Positions 10,301-19,560 of a stretch of DNA of 64,000 bases are shown here, in pieces. The notes under the pieces are model-generated. The model did no database searches. It worked only from the letters and a program-made list of their open reading frames with translations, and was not told the DNA's origin. Numbering within the stretch: the stretch's first letter is position 1; every line of letters starts with the position of its first letter. Source of the DNA: Drechslerella dactyloides (lineage: Eukaryota > Ascomycota > Orbiliomycetes > Orbiliales > Orbiliaceae); NCBI GenBank assembly GCA_020064725.1, contig JAGTWJ010000007.1, positions 1,674,001-1,738,000 on the forward strand. The letters are read 5' to 3'. The translations under genes were made by a program, and so were the position numbers.

Positions 10301-12318
10301 CGCAGGATCTGGGGACAACATCCAATGGAATCACGAAGCCGATAAAGGGCTCTTTGCCTTCAGCTTCCCGATCCTCGAGGACAGCTCTCGTCGGACTATC
10401 AGGTTTGGCATGACGGCACTCGTAATACAAAGTGCGTCCTCGAATCTGCATCCTAACTACCATTCTCGCTAATCATAGACTGTAGACAGAGAACTGGCAT
10501 CGAAGACCTGGATTCTAGATACCGAACCGCCCGCTATCGTCCAGGGCGGGTATCTCATCCGGTCCGCGACCAAGGTAGGCTCCAAACTCCACCTCACCGG
10601 CGACTTGACAGAGGCTACGCGATTGGAAATCCTCGCACCAAAATCCGTGAGCCACGTCACTCTCAACGGCAAGGACATCGACATCCACCCCGCCGACGAC
10701 GGATGGCTCTCCGCGGTATACAAGCCTCGTCTGCCCGACATCACCATTCCAGAACTCTCCAAACTCAATTGGGTACGTGCAACTCTAGCCCATATAACGC
10801 ATGCACTGACTCGTCCACGAACAGAAAGTCGCAGACAGCCTGCCAGAAATCGGCAGCTCCTACGATGACTCGCGCTGGGTCACCGCCGATAACACCTACA
10901 CGCCGAACAAAGAGAAGCCGTCGACAGAGCACATCCTCTACGCATCGGACTACGGCTTCCATTCCGGCAACATTCTCTGGCGCGGCCATTTCAAGGCGTC
11001 CGGCGGCGAACAAGAGTTCTCGTTGAAAATTCAAGGGTGTGTCCATGCTTTGATGTACTCCGTACAGAAGAATTGCTAACGGTCTGCAGCGGCCAGGCGT
11101 TCGGGTACAGCGTCTGGGACAATGATGTCTACCTGGGCTTCTGGGAGGGCGACGTCACTACGGAGCGCCACACCGGCACTTTCAAGCTTCCGAAAGCCTG
11201 GAAGGCGGACTCGAAACATGTCATCACCATCCTGCAAGACCACATGGGCCTCGAGGAGAATTGGTAACAACCCTAACCAACCCTACTCGTTCAACGCGTT
11301 GCTAACCTAACCTCGCGCATCAGGACCGCGGCAACGGAGGATTTCAAGGCACCACGGGGCCTGTTCGAGCACAACTTCAAGGGAAGCTCACCAAAATTAG
11401 GGCACTGGAAAGTGACCGGAAACCTCGGTGGCGAAAAGGCACGAACCGCCCTTCTGCCGCGATGGAGTCGACGCTAACCGCATACATCTAGTACATCGAC
11501 CTCGAAAGAGGCCCGTTCAACGAGGGCGGCCTGTACGCCGAGCGGCAGGGTACGTGCATCAGCGAGTACCACAATATATCCCCCCTCTGACGCAAGATTA
11601 GGGTGGCACCTTCCCGGTTTCGATGATTCCGACTGGAGCGCCGGGTCGCCGCTCACAGGGCTGAAAAAGCCCGGCGTCGCTTTCTACCGGTGGGTACCGC
11701 TCATCATGCAGCTGCAAGACAAGATGCAGTACTAATTGGATCAATCTCAGTGCGTCTTTCGACCTGTCCGTACCTGCGGGCGTGGATTATCCGATGGCGA
11801 TAGAGTACAGCAACTCGACCGGCTCGTACTACCGCAGCCAAATCTACATAAATGTAAGCCTGTATCACCCGCATTCACCATCGCAGCGAGTATTCCGCTG
11901 ACATTGCATTCGCCACCCAGGGATACCAGTTTGGAAAATACGGTTGGTGCACGAGTCAAGCCGCGCGGCAGCTGCGCGAGGGAGCGGACGGCTTTTGCTA
12001 ACGCGACGCCACGCAGTAAATTCTATTGGGCCGCAGACGTCGTTTTTCATCCGTGAGTGCCGAGACATCCGAAATAATGTTTTCAATACATCCGCACATG
12101 TTTGTGGCTGATGGTTACCGCCTTCGATTCTATATACAGCACAAGGGATATTAAACTACAACGGGACAAACACGATTGGCATCTCGCTCTGGGCGATGCA
12201 GCCTGCCGGCGCGCAGCTCAAGTCGCTCGACCTGCGCGTCTTGGGCAAAGTCGAAGGCGGCGTCGGCACCGTCGAAAACTCGCCAATGCCGCCGTGGACG
12301 AAGCGGGACGCCTACTGA
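7377..12318 (+). CDS. Secreted GH35 beta-galactosidase, 23 exons
   Basis: Extracellular enzyme removing terminal beta-galactose from oligosaccharides and galactan side chains. My model joins 7377-7490, 7543-7619, 7682-7728, 7788-7942, 8017-8036, 8487-8764, 9116-9299, 9355-9410, 9477-9551, 9603-9633, 9686-9910, 9960-10154, 10202-10431, 10486-10772, 10825-11036, 11090-11263, 11324-11438, 11492-11549, 11602-11689, 11751-11853, 11921-11942, 12017-12052 and 12140-12318. All phases fit and give 986 aa, close to fungal GH35 enzymes of about 1000. A Leu-rich signal peptide starts MRRLLLLLLLG. VQVENEYSG holds the acid/base Glu (about 193), LELQAGGFDGWGG the nucleophile (about 283), and GPEFERVFYKGMYG follows. 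The intron after 11438 needs a GC donor. The acceptor at 9957/9960 is a CAGCAG doublet. The exon 2/3 junction (HPWR to NPVQSLHLD) is the least certain. Introns 5 and 6 are unusually long and pyrimidine-rich. Confidence 0.93.
8052..8124. repeat. (CTC)n(CTT)n microsatellite in beta-galactosidase intron 5
   Basis: Uninterrupted pyrimidine trinucleotides, first CTC and then CTT repeats, inside a 450-bp intron (8037-8486) whose coding strand is almost wholly C and T. Confidence 0.95.
8832..8880. repeat. (ATCTTC)n hexanucleotide run in beta-galactosidase intron 6
   Basis: Several perfect copies of ATCTTC followed by ATCTCT copies in intron 6 (8765-9115). Confidence 0.9.
8965..9014. repeat. (TCACCCC)n heptanucleotide run in beta-galactosidase intron 6
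   Basis: About seven perfect copies of the heptamer TCACCCC near the end of the same intron. It differs from the fungal telomere repeat (CCCTAA). Confidence 0.9.
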
Positions 12319-12592
12319 CAACGCGCCACCGCGTTGCAAAACCCATACCGGCAGGTTACACGAGCTGCAGATCCAACATTCGTCGTTCGTCCAACCTCGC
12401 AAGGTCTCCCCTTCCCATCTTTTAAAAAGCGTCATGTACACTGATATTTGGTTTATAAAAGAAATAGCATTAAAAAATTCTAAGAATAGGCCGTTACCAC
12501 CTGGGCTATCCAAGCTTTCTACAAGCGCCCTCAATACGGAGAAATGGTACAGTACACGTGAAGATTATATGCATATACAAGCTACAGCCACC

Positions 12593-15279
12593 CTACAACG
12601 CTTGCAGGAGCGCCACGAACGCGACGGCGGCCGCTGCGGTGAGCATCGGCAGTCCCAGGGCATGCGCGTCGCCCGTGTATGGCAGCGGCGACTCCGATGC
12701 TGGCACCGTAGTGTTTTGCGTTGCGGTCGAGTTGGCGGACGGGTACGAGGGGACGTAGCTGCCGGTGGTAGTTGGGGCTGAACGACGGTACTTCTTAGTG
12801 CACTTTGTGGTCGTGATAGACTTCCTCGTGGTGGTGGTGGTCTTCTTTGTGCATTTTGTGGTGGTGGTGGCCTTCTTAGTCGTCGACGGCTTCGCGTATG
12901 CAGCAGCGTAGACTGGCGTGGTGGTCCCGGCATACGCCTTTGTGGTTGTCTTCTTGAGAGTGGTGCTCGTGCAAGACTTGCTGGTAGTCCCGTAGCCCTT
13001 GGCAGTCCCGTAGCCATTGGTGGTTGTGGATCCCGTGGGATAGACATTGTGGCCCGGATCGAACGAGGACGTCGTAGTTGTCGATGCAGAGGTGGTCGTA
13101 GACGAAGAATCCGTAGTTGGATCGGAGGTTGTGGAACTGCTATCAGTGGACGTCGTGGTTTCGGTGGACGTTGTGGTTTCGGTTGAAGTAGTGGTCGTAG
13201 ACGGGTCCGTCGATGTTGCCGTGCTTGAGCTGTCAGTCGTAGAGGCGGTCGATGTCGTCTCAGTAGAAGTTGTTGATGTTGTCTCGGTGGAACTGCTACT
13301 TGTGGACTCTGTGGTGGAGGTTTCCGTAGTCGATGTAGTCGAGTCGCTACTTGTCGTGGTGTCCGTCGTCGTTGTAGTGTCTGTCGACGTCGTGCTGGTC
13401 GTTGTGGACTCGGTCGTTGTTGTAGCTGCCGTCGTAGTAGTTGTTATAACCGCCGCCTGGATACAAATATTAGCGATGACTTTTGTAGAACTTCCGAAAT
13501 CTCCCCACATATGGCCAAATACTTACATCAACTCCGACACAGGCGTAGTAGCCCGCCCAGAGACCCCAGCAATTGGGTCCGGCTATAGGATTCCAGTCAA
13601 TGATATCCTGGGAAGTCACACCGTTCCCAACTCCGGCTGCAATAACATCACAACCTTCGCCGTCAGCAATAAGATGCCACAGATCACAGTTGGCCGCTAC
13701 ACCGTCTTGGGTCGGGGACGGCGGCGATGGGAATTCAGTCACGAATGGGGTTGGGGTTGACGATGTGGAGGTCGTAGCCGTGGTTGTGGCCGCCGTGCCA
13801 GAGACGCCGACACAAATCCAATAGTCGAGCCAAAGGTCATTACCGCACGCAGAAGGTCCCCCGTTCCACGCTTGGATTTCCGCCGGGGTGACTGTTCCTT
13901 GAGATTTGGTCGAGATCACGTCACAATTATCATTGGTCACAACAAGGTACCACTGATTGCAGGTATCAACCGCAGCAAGATGCGTTTGTCCGGGTGGGTC
14001 AGGACCGGTCACAACGGTGTATGGCGGTGTTGGATTTGAGGGCGCGAACGGTTCTTCATCGGCGGGTGCCCCATCAAGACTGTGTTTGCATCCCTCGATG
14101 TAGGTCACATCCTGCGGATTCGTGAGCCGTGTAGCAGAAGTTACATCCCTGTTTGAAACGCCAGAGTTAGCAATTAACCCCAAAATTCGTGACTTTTGCG
14201 GGGGTAACTACCAGATCATTACGCCACCAAAATTGGACAAAGACTGAATACCAGTAAGGATTTGTCGCAAGTCCGTCGGGCTCGTGTAATCGGGGTGGGT
14301 ATCCGATGCTATCAAGCCGAGATACCACTTTGTATTGCCAGCAGCGTTGCTTGCGGCGAGAGAATTCCACTGTTGAAAGTTGAGAGCTTGAGCGTCCCTA
14401 ACCGCCTGATCTGAGTGAATGGCGTTTGTAGGCCGACAGCTTGGGTTGTTGTAGAATTGCACAAATATATATTCAAACTTAACGGCGAGCAAAGCGGGGT
14501 GGAGGTTGGCATCCGGATAGATGCATTGTGGCGCAGCCGACAGACAATACGTCTTGGAGCCGTCGGCTTCGAAGAGAGCCCTGAGCTCCGATGCGAGTTT
14601 GGCATAATGCGGCGCGCTTGCCTGGTCCATCTCCAGGTCCAGATCGAATCCATCCACCACGGCAGCGCCGAATGGACGACGAAGTGGCCACGATGGATCA
14701 TTAGGCCCGAAGGTCCTCCAGATATCAGAAGCCGCGGTCGTCGCTTCGGCATCCGAACTGAGGTAGTACGGACCAGCGCCGCCTCCAATGCTGAGAAGAA
14801 TCTTCTTTCCCTGACCTTGGCAGTGGATAATGTCGGCCTCGAGGCTGGGGCAGGTGGGGAAGAAATTTGAATTCGGTGGGTCCGCGGGAGCCTGGCCTAT
14901 GTATTCGTGGTCCCGTTCATCAGCACATGCAAGTCGGAGTCAGACGTTTCTCACTGGGTCGCGGGTCCATACACTGGTTGCCAAAGTTGGTCTCGATAAT
15001 GCCACCCATGCCATTGTTCCGAAACTTGGTCACAAAGCCGATGGGGATGATAGTGATGGCGGGGTTGGCGTCACAATACTCCCTTAGGGTCTGCTGGCCG
15101 GAGCTGGACACATGTCGCGACGCCCGTTAGTATATCTATCGTATTTGATGACAAGCTAAGTGTATTTACCCTTGGCCATAGTAGGTGACCACCTCAGACT
15201 GTGCTCTGGCACTCCATGAAGAAAGCAAAGCAACGAGGCCAGTGGCCAGGAAACTAATTTTGAAATGAGCGGACGGCAT
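12593..15279 (-). CDS. GPI-anchored class III GH18 chitinase with two C-terminal LysM domains
   Basis: Secreted, probably wall-bound hydrolase of chitin. The exons (minus) are 15170-15279, 14973-15103, 14212-14896, 13527-14148 and 12593-13456; phases fit and give 803 aa. The start MPSAHFKISFLATG opens a signal peptide ending near SARAQ. The GH18 core follows, with VVTYYGQG, KKILLSIGGG and the catalytic DGFDLDLE (about residue 160). Next come two fungal-type LysM modules: one with DTCNQWYLVV..CDVIS..IQAWNG..CWICVGV-like spacing (about 345-415), and one with NCDLWHLIADGEGCDVI..IIDWNP..CVGVD (about 440-510). Then comes a Ser/Thr tract of about 170 residues rich in TTST/SSTT, a Lys/Thr-rich part, and a C-terminal hydrophobic tail (AAAAVAFVALLQAL) with upstream small residues as expected for GPI addition. 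It is convergent with the beta-galactosidase. A TATATAT element lies about 300 bases upstream (15572-15590). Confidence 0.92.
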
Positions 15280-15632
15280 CTTGCCAATTGAAACAAGATA
15301 AACACAATGAAATTTTTGCTGAAGCTGAAGCGGAATCAACTGAAAAGAGTGACTGGGGTTTGAATGCGAACAAAGATCATCTACAACCGGCAAAGAAGAA
15401 AAAAGCTAATGAGCGTGGTGTCTGTCGCTTCTCTTCGAGAACGAAGAGAATCGAAGACGATGCCGGAAGAGAAAAGGAAAATATAGAATAAGGAACGACG
15501 AAACAGACAAAGGCTTGTCACGACTTTTCAGAATCTTGATGATCACCCCAAAGCAGAGGCGGGCCACAGACCATACATATATACATCCGAGACATGGCCA
15601 AGGGCGGGACCTTAGTCAGGAGTAAACATTGC

Positions 15633-16187
15633 CTAATCGTGTTCCTCAGGGTCCAAGCAAGGCATGACGCACGGGGTATTCAGCCGTAGACGCCATGGCG
15701 ACAACGGGTTTTCTAAATCAGGTTGGCTAGGCCAAAAGAGCACGGCGAAATTATCGCGGACCCCACTGCAGGGGGAAATTAAAAACCTCGCGTGGGTGGA
15801 CACTAGAAGACCGCTGCTCCAGCGCCATGGGGAAAGGGGATTCTCGGCGCCAGCTCGCCGAGGGCTTGCAATGTTGTGAAGAGTGGCAAAACGTAGATTG
15901 GGTGTTATAGGGTAATCGATAAAGCAGGATTGTAACACCGCCGCTTGCCGTATCAACAATGGCATGCAATGCACAGATGTCCCAGACGACGATGATTTGA
16001 TCGTCGTGCCGTGTAGGGCTGAGTTGTTAAATTGGAGTCGCACCAAGATGCCGTTCGGTTCGAAGAAATGCCAAGTAATTTCTGGCAAGCAATTCGAGCT
16101 CGTGCGAATTCTGATTTCACCAATCGGATTTGGGCTTCTGCAGCGAGTTTGGGTTCCTGCAGCCTGCAGGTCCGCCCAGCTTGACAA
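15633..16187 (-). CDS. Cryptic reading frame with a duplicated ENPLSPWR segment (candidate gene or remnant)
   Basis: An open frame of 184 codons upstream of the chitinase. I do not recognise a family. The octapeptide ENPLSPWR occurs twice in the same frame, 44 codons apart (DNA about 15690-15713 and 15822-15845). The two 24-base copies differ at seven positions and all seven leave the amino acids unchanged, including CTT versus TTG for leucine. That pattern suggests past or present selection on protein in this frame. The rest has no signal peptide, domain or obvious start; GT/AG pairs such as one inside the spacer between the copies could make it spliced. It may be a small gene, an exon of a longer one, or a decayed copy. 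Confidence 0.3.
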   Translation of the reverse strand: MSSWADLQAAGTQTRCRSPNPIGEIRIRTSSNCLPEITWHFFEPNGILVRLQFNNSALHGTTIKSSSSGTSVHCMPLLIRQAAVLQSCFIDYPITPNLRFATLHNIASPRRAGAENPLSPWRWSSGLLVSTHARFLISPCSGVRDNFAVLFWPSQPDLENPLSPWRLRLNTPCVMPCLDPEEHD

Positions 16188-16824
16188 TTGTGCATCGAAG
16201 CAAAATGGGACTCCACTCAGGTCGAAACATGTTCATGCTGCCCGCTTCCACGGTGTGGATTCGGACGAGCACTGCCCGCGCAACATAAAGGGGGAAGATC
16301 GGCCACCCCAGTCTTCTAGAAGAGGAATCAAACTGCGAGGCAATATACCCGCCAGCGTTGAGCCCAGCTTGCTTTCGGGGTTGACCGCCCTAGTAAAATT
16401 CAACGTTCGTCGGATTGAGCTATCTGGAGGGGCAAAATGGAATCTCTATACAAACAGCAGCGGAGGAGCAATGTCAGCGCGACTAGACCTCATTGTTTTG
16501 CTAAGCATAGAGTGCATACAGAGATACTTACGCATGCCAACTTATCTGCGTACTTTGAACGGCTCCAAGGACCGGGTGGGATGCAAGGTCATGCGGTCCT
16601 GCACAAGCGCCAGGGCTAAATACGAGGTGCCCGGCCGAGGCCGCGAGGTGTCCGTTGGGCGACCGGAATGGCGCTGCTTGTCTGCCGTGGCAGCGCTGTC
16701 AGAGATAGATGCATCGTATGGTGTTCTGGGTGCAGTACCCGGCTACCCGGTGATGATGCCAGCGATGGTTGACTGCAATGATGAGATGGATGGAAGATGG
16801 ATTCATGTCTGAAGGGGGAATGCA

Positions 16825-16836
16825 GGTATATATACC
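16825..16836 (+). promoter_or_regulatory. Palindromic TATA element GGTATATATACC of the CBM1 gene
   Basis: A perfect 12-base palindrome with a TATATATA core 96 bases before the CBM1 protein start, a position suited to a core promoter. Confidence 0.5.
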
Positions 16837-16931
16837 ACCAGAGCGAAGGATTCCTGTGTAGCCGTTGACGACAACGGCAATCCAGACATATATTATACAA
16901 CACACCAACGCGGGACGTCTCGGTCACAACC

Positions 16932-17974
16932 ATGAAGACTTCGTTTGCGACGTTATGTCTGCTCTCGCTCCCGGCCGCGTACGGGCAGGTGAACACCTGG
17001 GGCCAATGCGGCGGTATAGGCTACGGCGGGGGCTCTTCTTGCGTCGGTGGGACATATTGCTCGACCATGAACCCGGTATAGATAATCACTCAAATGATGG
17101 CACGATACCACCGTTATCATTAATTCGTATGAATGCCGACGAGCTAACGGCTTGGTGTAACTGCAGTATTATGCCCAGTGCCTTCCAGGTATGTCGATGC
17201 CAATGTGAATTAATCCATTTAACGCACGAACCAACCGACATAACTAAACGCGATGGCAGGAACGGGACCCACTACTACAACGGCCCGAACGACAACCCCG
17301 GTCCAAACGACTACTACTCGCACCACGACGACCTCATCACGGACCACTTCAACAACCTCTCGAACCTCCACTACGATCATTAGCACCACGCGCAGCACCA
17401 TCTCCAGGACTACCACAACAGCATCTCCTACCCTCGGTGGACCCGGGCCCGGCACGACGCTAATCTCACCGTACCTCTGGATACGGGCCGTCCAAGCCCC
17501 ATACTTCCACAAGTATCTTCAATCCCAAACGCTGCGTAGCACCGGAAATGCCGTCATGGGAGACTACACCACGGCTGGACAATTCAATATCGTCAACGGG
17601 CAGCTGGTCCAACTGATCAATACAGCCGGCACCCTCCTCTACGGACACGTCGAGCAGAAGACGAGCGACCCCAATCAGACGAAGTTGCTATTGACATGGG
17701 AAACCGGGCCGAGCTCGTATGGCACCTTTGCATGGAGTGGTGACGCCCTGACATGGACTCATCCGAGTGTTCCTCGGCAGAACAACGCCGCGTGGCTGAT
17801 ATGGTATGTGTAACACCTGTGATACCTTTATGGCTTGTGGAAATGCTGACAAGCGAGTACAGTGAGCAAGCACACCCGTATATCAACCTTGGCGCGTTTG
17901 CGTACATGACACCCGCTGGTTGTGCAGATGCCACGATACACTTCTATAACGGGGCCACCGCAGTAGCAAAATAG
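16932..17974 (+). CDS. Secreted CBM1 cellulose-binding protein with an uncharacterised C-terminal domain
   Basis: Exons 16932-17075, 17167-17188, 17260-17803 and 17863-17974 give 273 aa. The signal peptide MKTSFATLCLLSLPAAYG is followed directly by an N-terminal CBM1 (VNTWGQCGGIGYGGGSSCVGG..YCSTMNPYYAQCLP), with its last cysteine carried on a 22-base microexon. A Thr/Ser/Arg linker of about 60 residues follows, then a domain of about 145 residues containing SPYLWIRAVQAPYFHKYLQS, GDYTTAGQFNIVNGQL, YGTFAWSG and INLGAFAYMTPAGCADATIH. I have seen this C-terminal part in other ascomycete CBM1 proteins, where it is annotated only as hypothetical. No catalytic motif is evident. It is divergent from the chitinase, suggesting shared induction by plant or fungal wall material (inference). 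Confidence 0.88.
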
Positions 17975-18209
17975 GACCTTATATATCTATCGCTTTGTAT
18001 AGACAGAGATACGGATGACGATTGTAACTGCCAGAGATATACGAGAGCTTGATTTAGCTGTACATATTGAAGGGTAAATTGTACATAGGCAGTCCACAGA
18101 TCCAAGAAGCTTTGAGTAATTCACAAAGTATATTGACATACAAGCTTCAACATAAGATACATTCCATTTCTATGCAGCATCAAAGCTGAAACGTAACTTG
18201 GAACCTAAC

Positions 18210-18842
18210 CTAGGAAAATGCAGCATACGCTTGAAGGATGCCGCCAACCAGCGTCGGCCACTGTGCAGGATCGCCAACAGTCCTGTAAGTATAAGAACTG
18301 ATCAGATATGTAGCCGATGCGAGTGCAGCAATAGCCTTCTCGGTGCTATCGAGGCCCGTATAGCTCCAGCGATAATTCAGCAGAGCTGTCCCAGTGTAAA
18401 GATCCGATACGTTAGCCAGAACCGTGCCACAAAATATACAAACGCGCTTCAATTTAACATTGAAATCGGAGACGGTATCCTCACCGAGCATAGTTAACAT
18501 TGCACATCCCTGCAAAATAAGCTTATCAGAAAGCGTCCACGAAGAAAACTTGTCATGTTTCGATTTGCTAGTGCCCATACGAAGTATGGATTGTACGTAC
18601 CTGATACCACCCCGTGCGATAGGGAACAGCAACTGTCTTTGGTAGTGCCTTGTAGTACGATTTGTTCGCGCCGAACATCTCCGTCCCTTTCATCTGCAAA
18701 CATTGCAACAACGAGTCAGCGAAGTGGATACACGAGTCAGTGAAGACAATGCGGCTGTTTCGGGATTGGAATGCAGACTAACTCCATGAGCGATAGCTAT
18801 CAACGCGTTGACGACCGCCGCGATCTTGAGAGCTTGCGACAT
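18210..18842 (-). CDS. Small multi-pass membrane protein, 150 aa
   Basis: Exons (minus) 18783-18842, 18601-18693 and 18210-18509 are all in phase 0 with GTTAGT and GTACGT donors and CAG acceptors. The product begins MSQALKIAAVVNALIAIAHG, a hydrophobic segment. It continues MKGTEMFGANKSYYKALP and PYRTGWYQGCAMLTMLGE, then has a hydrophobic stretch TEKAIAALASATYLISSY and a final one GGILQAYAAFS. The layout (hydrophobic start, basic loop, GWYQG, and a C-terminal (A/G)xLQAxA) matches short uncharacterised integral membrane proteins that I recall from Pezizomycotina. No enzymatic motif is seen. It shares a divergent 718-bp promoter with the F-box gene. Confidence 0.75.
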
Positions 18843-19560
18843 CTTGCAGGTGGATTGGGGAGAATGCCGATTCTATACCCCATGATCGAGAAATTCCAGA
18901 CGCGACCGGGTTTTTATGGACGGTGCTCAATCGAGTCGCGGAACGGCCTTCGCACATGTTAGGCTGTACCGGGGATTTCCTATCAAAAGGCTCCGCCGTC
19001 TCGCAATTGTGTTTCGCCGGCTGAATCGACCTCCATCATTATCAGCCGCGGCAGAGTCCGGCATGAGCGTCCACCAACAGCAGCAGCAGATAACCGCACA
19101 GCGCAGTCTTCACGATCGTATTCACGCTGATCGTGAAAAACCTTAAAATGCTCCGTGCGAATACCTCAGCCAGCTAATGACTCGGGCCCCTCCTGCCACG
19201 CCGCTAAGATTCCTGAAGGCGACGCACTTGGACCGAATCCGGCCTGAACTTCAACCACACTGCAGACAAGGCTGCCAGTATGCAGGGTGTTCGGCCGCGG
19301 ACTTGCATGCATCGTGAAAGCCTTCGCGTGGGCCAGCCCCTGCGTCTGTCAATGCGACGACGGTGATTGGTGATGCTTAAATCGAGGAACGTGCGCTGCG
19401 CGGTGGCCATGGGTGATATGCTTGCAGATACGAATCCGGCGGCTGCACGAAGCTGTCTCGCTGTCCGAACTGAAGGCATAAAAAGTATGGAACATCCTCC
19501 TCGAGTAATGCCCTTTGAGAATGCTTTTCAGCTTTTGCCTCCTCGAAGATATCGTCCAGA
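18843..19560. other. Divergent promoter region, small membrane protein / F-box gene
   Basis: No gene is supported. It contains an inverted repeat at 19109-19137 (9-base arms TTCACGATC / GATCGTGAA, 11-base spacer) that could be a dimeric factor site. Confidence 0.5.

Larger units (their letters stand above)
15280..16931. other. Divergent region between chitinase and CBM1 gene
   Basis: 1.65 kb that must hold both promoters. It also contains the cryptic minus-strand frame listed at 15633-16187. Bases 15290-15500 are purine-rich. TATA-like elements lie at 15572-15590 (chitinase side) and 16825-16836 (CBM1 side). Confidence 0.5.

Noticed and set aside
15964..16812. 282-codon plus-strand open frame between the chitinase and CBM1 genes
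   Set aside because: No signal peptide, domain, repeats or protein-like composition, and it overlaps the CBM1 promoter. Its left end also overlaps the minus-strand frame that shows silent-site evidence of coding. Most likely chance.
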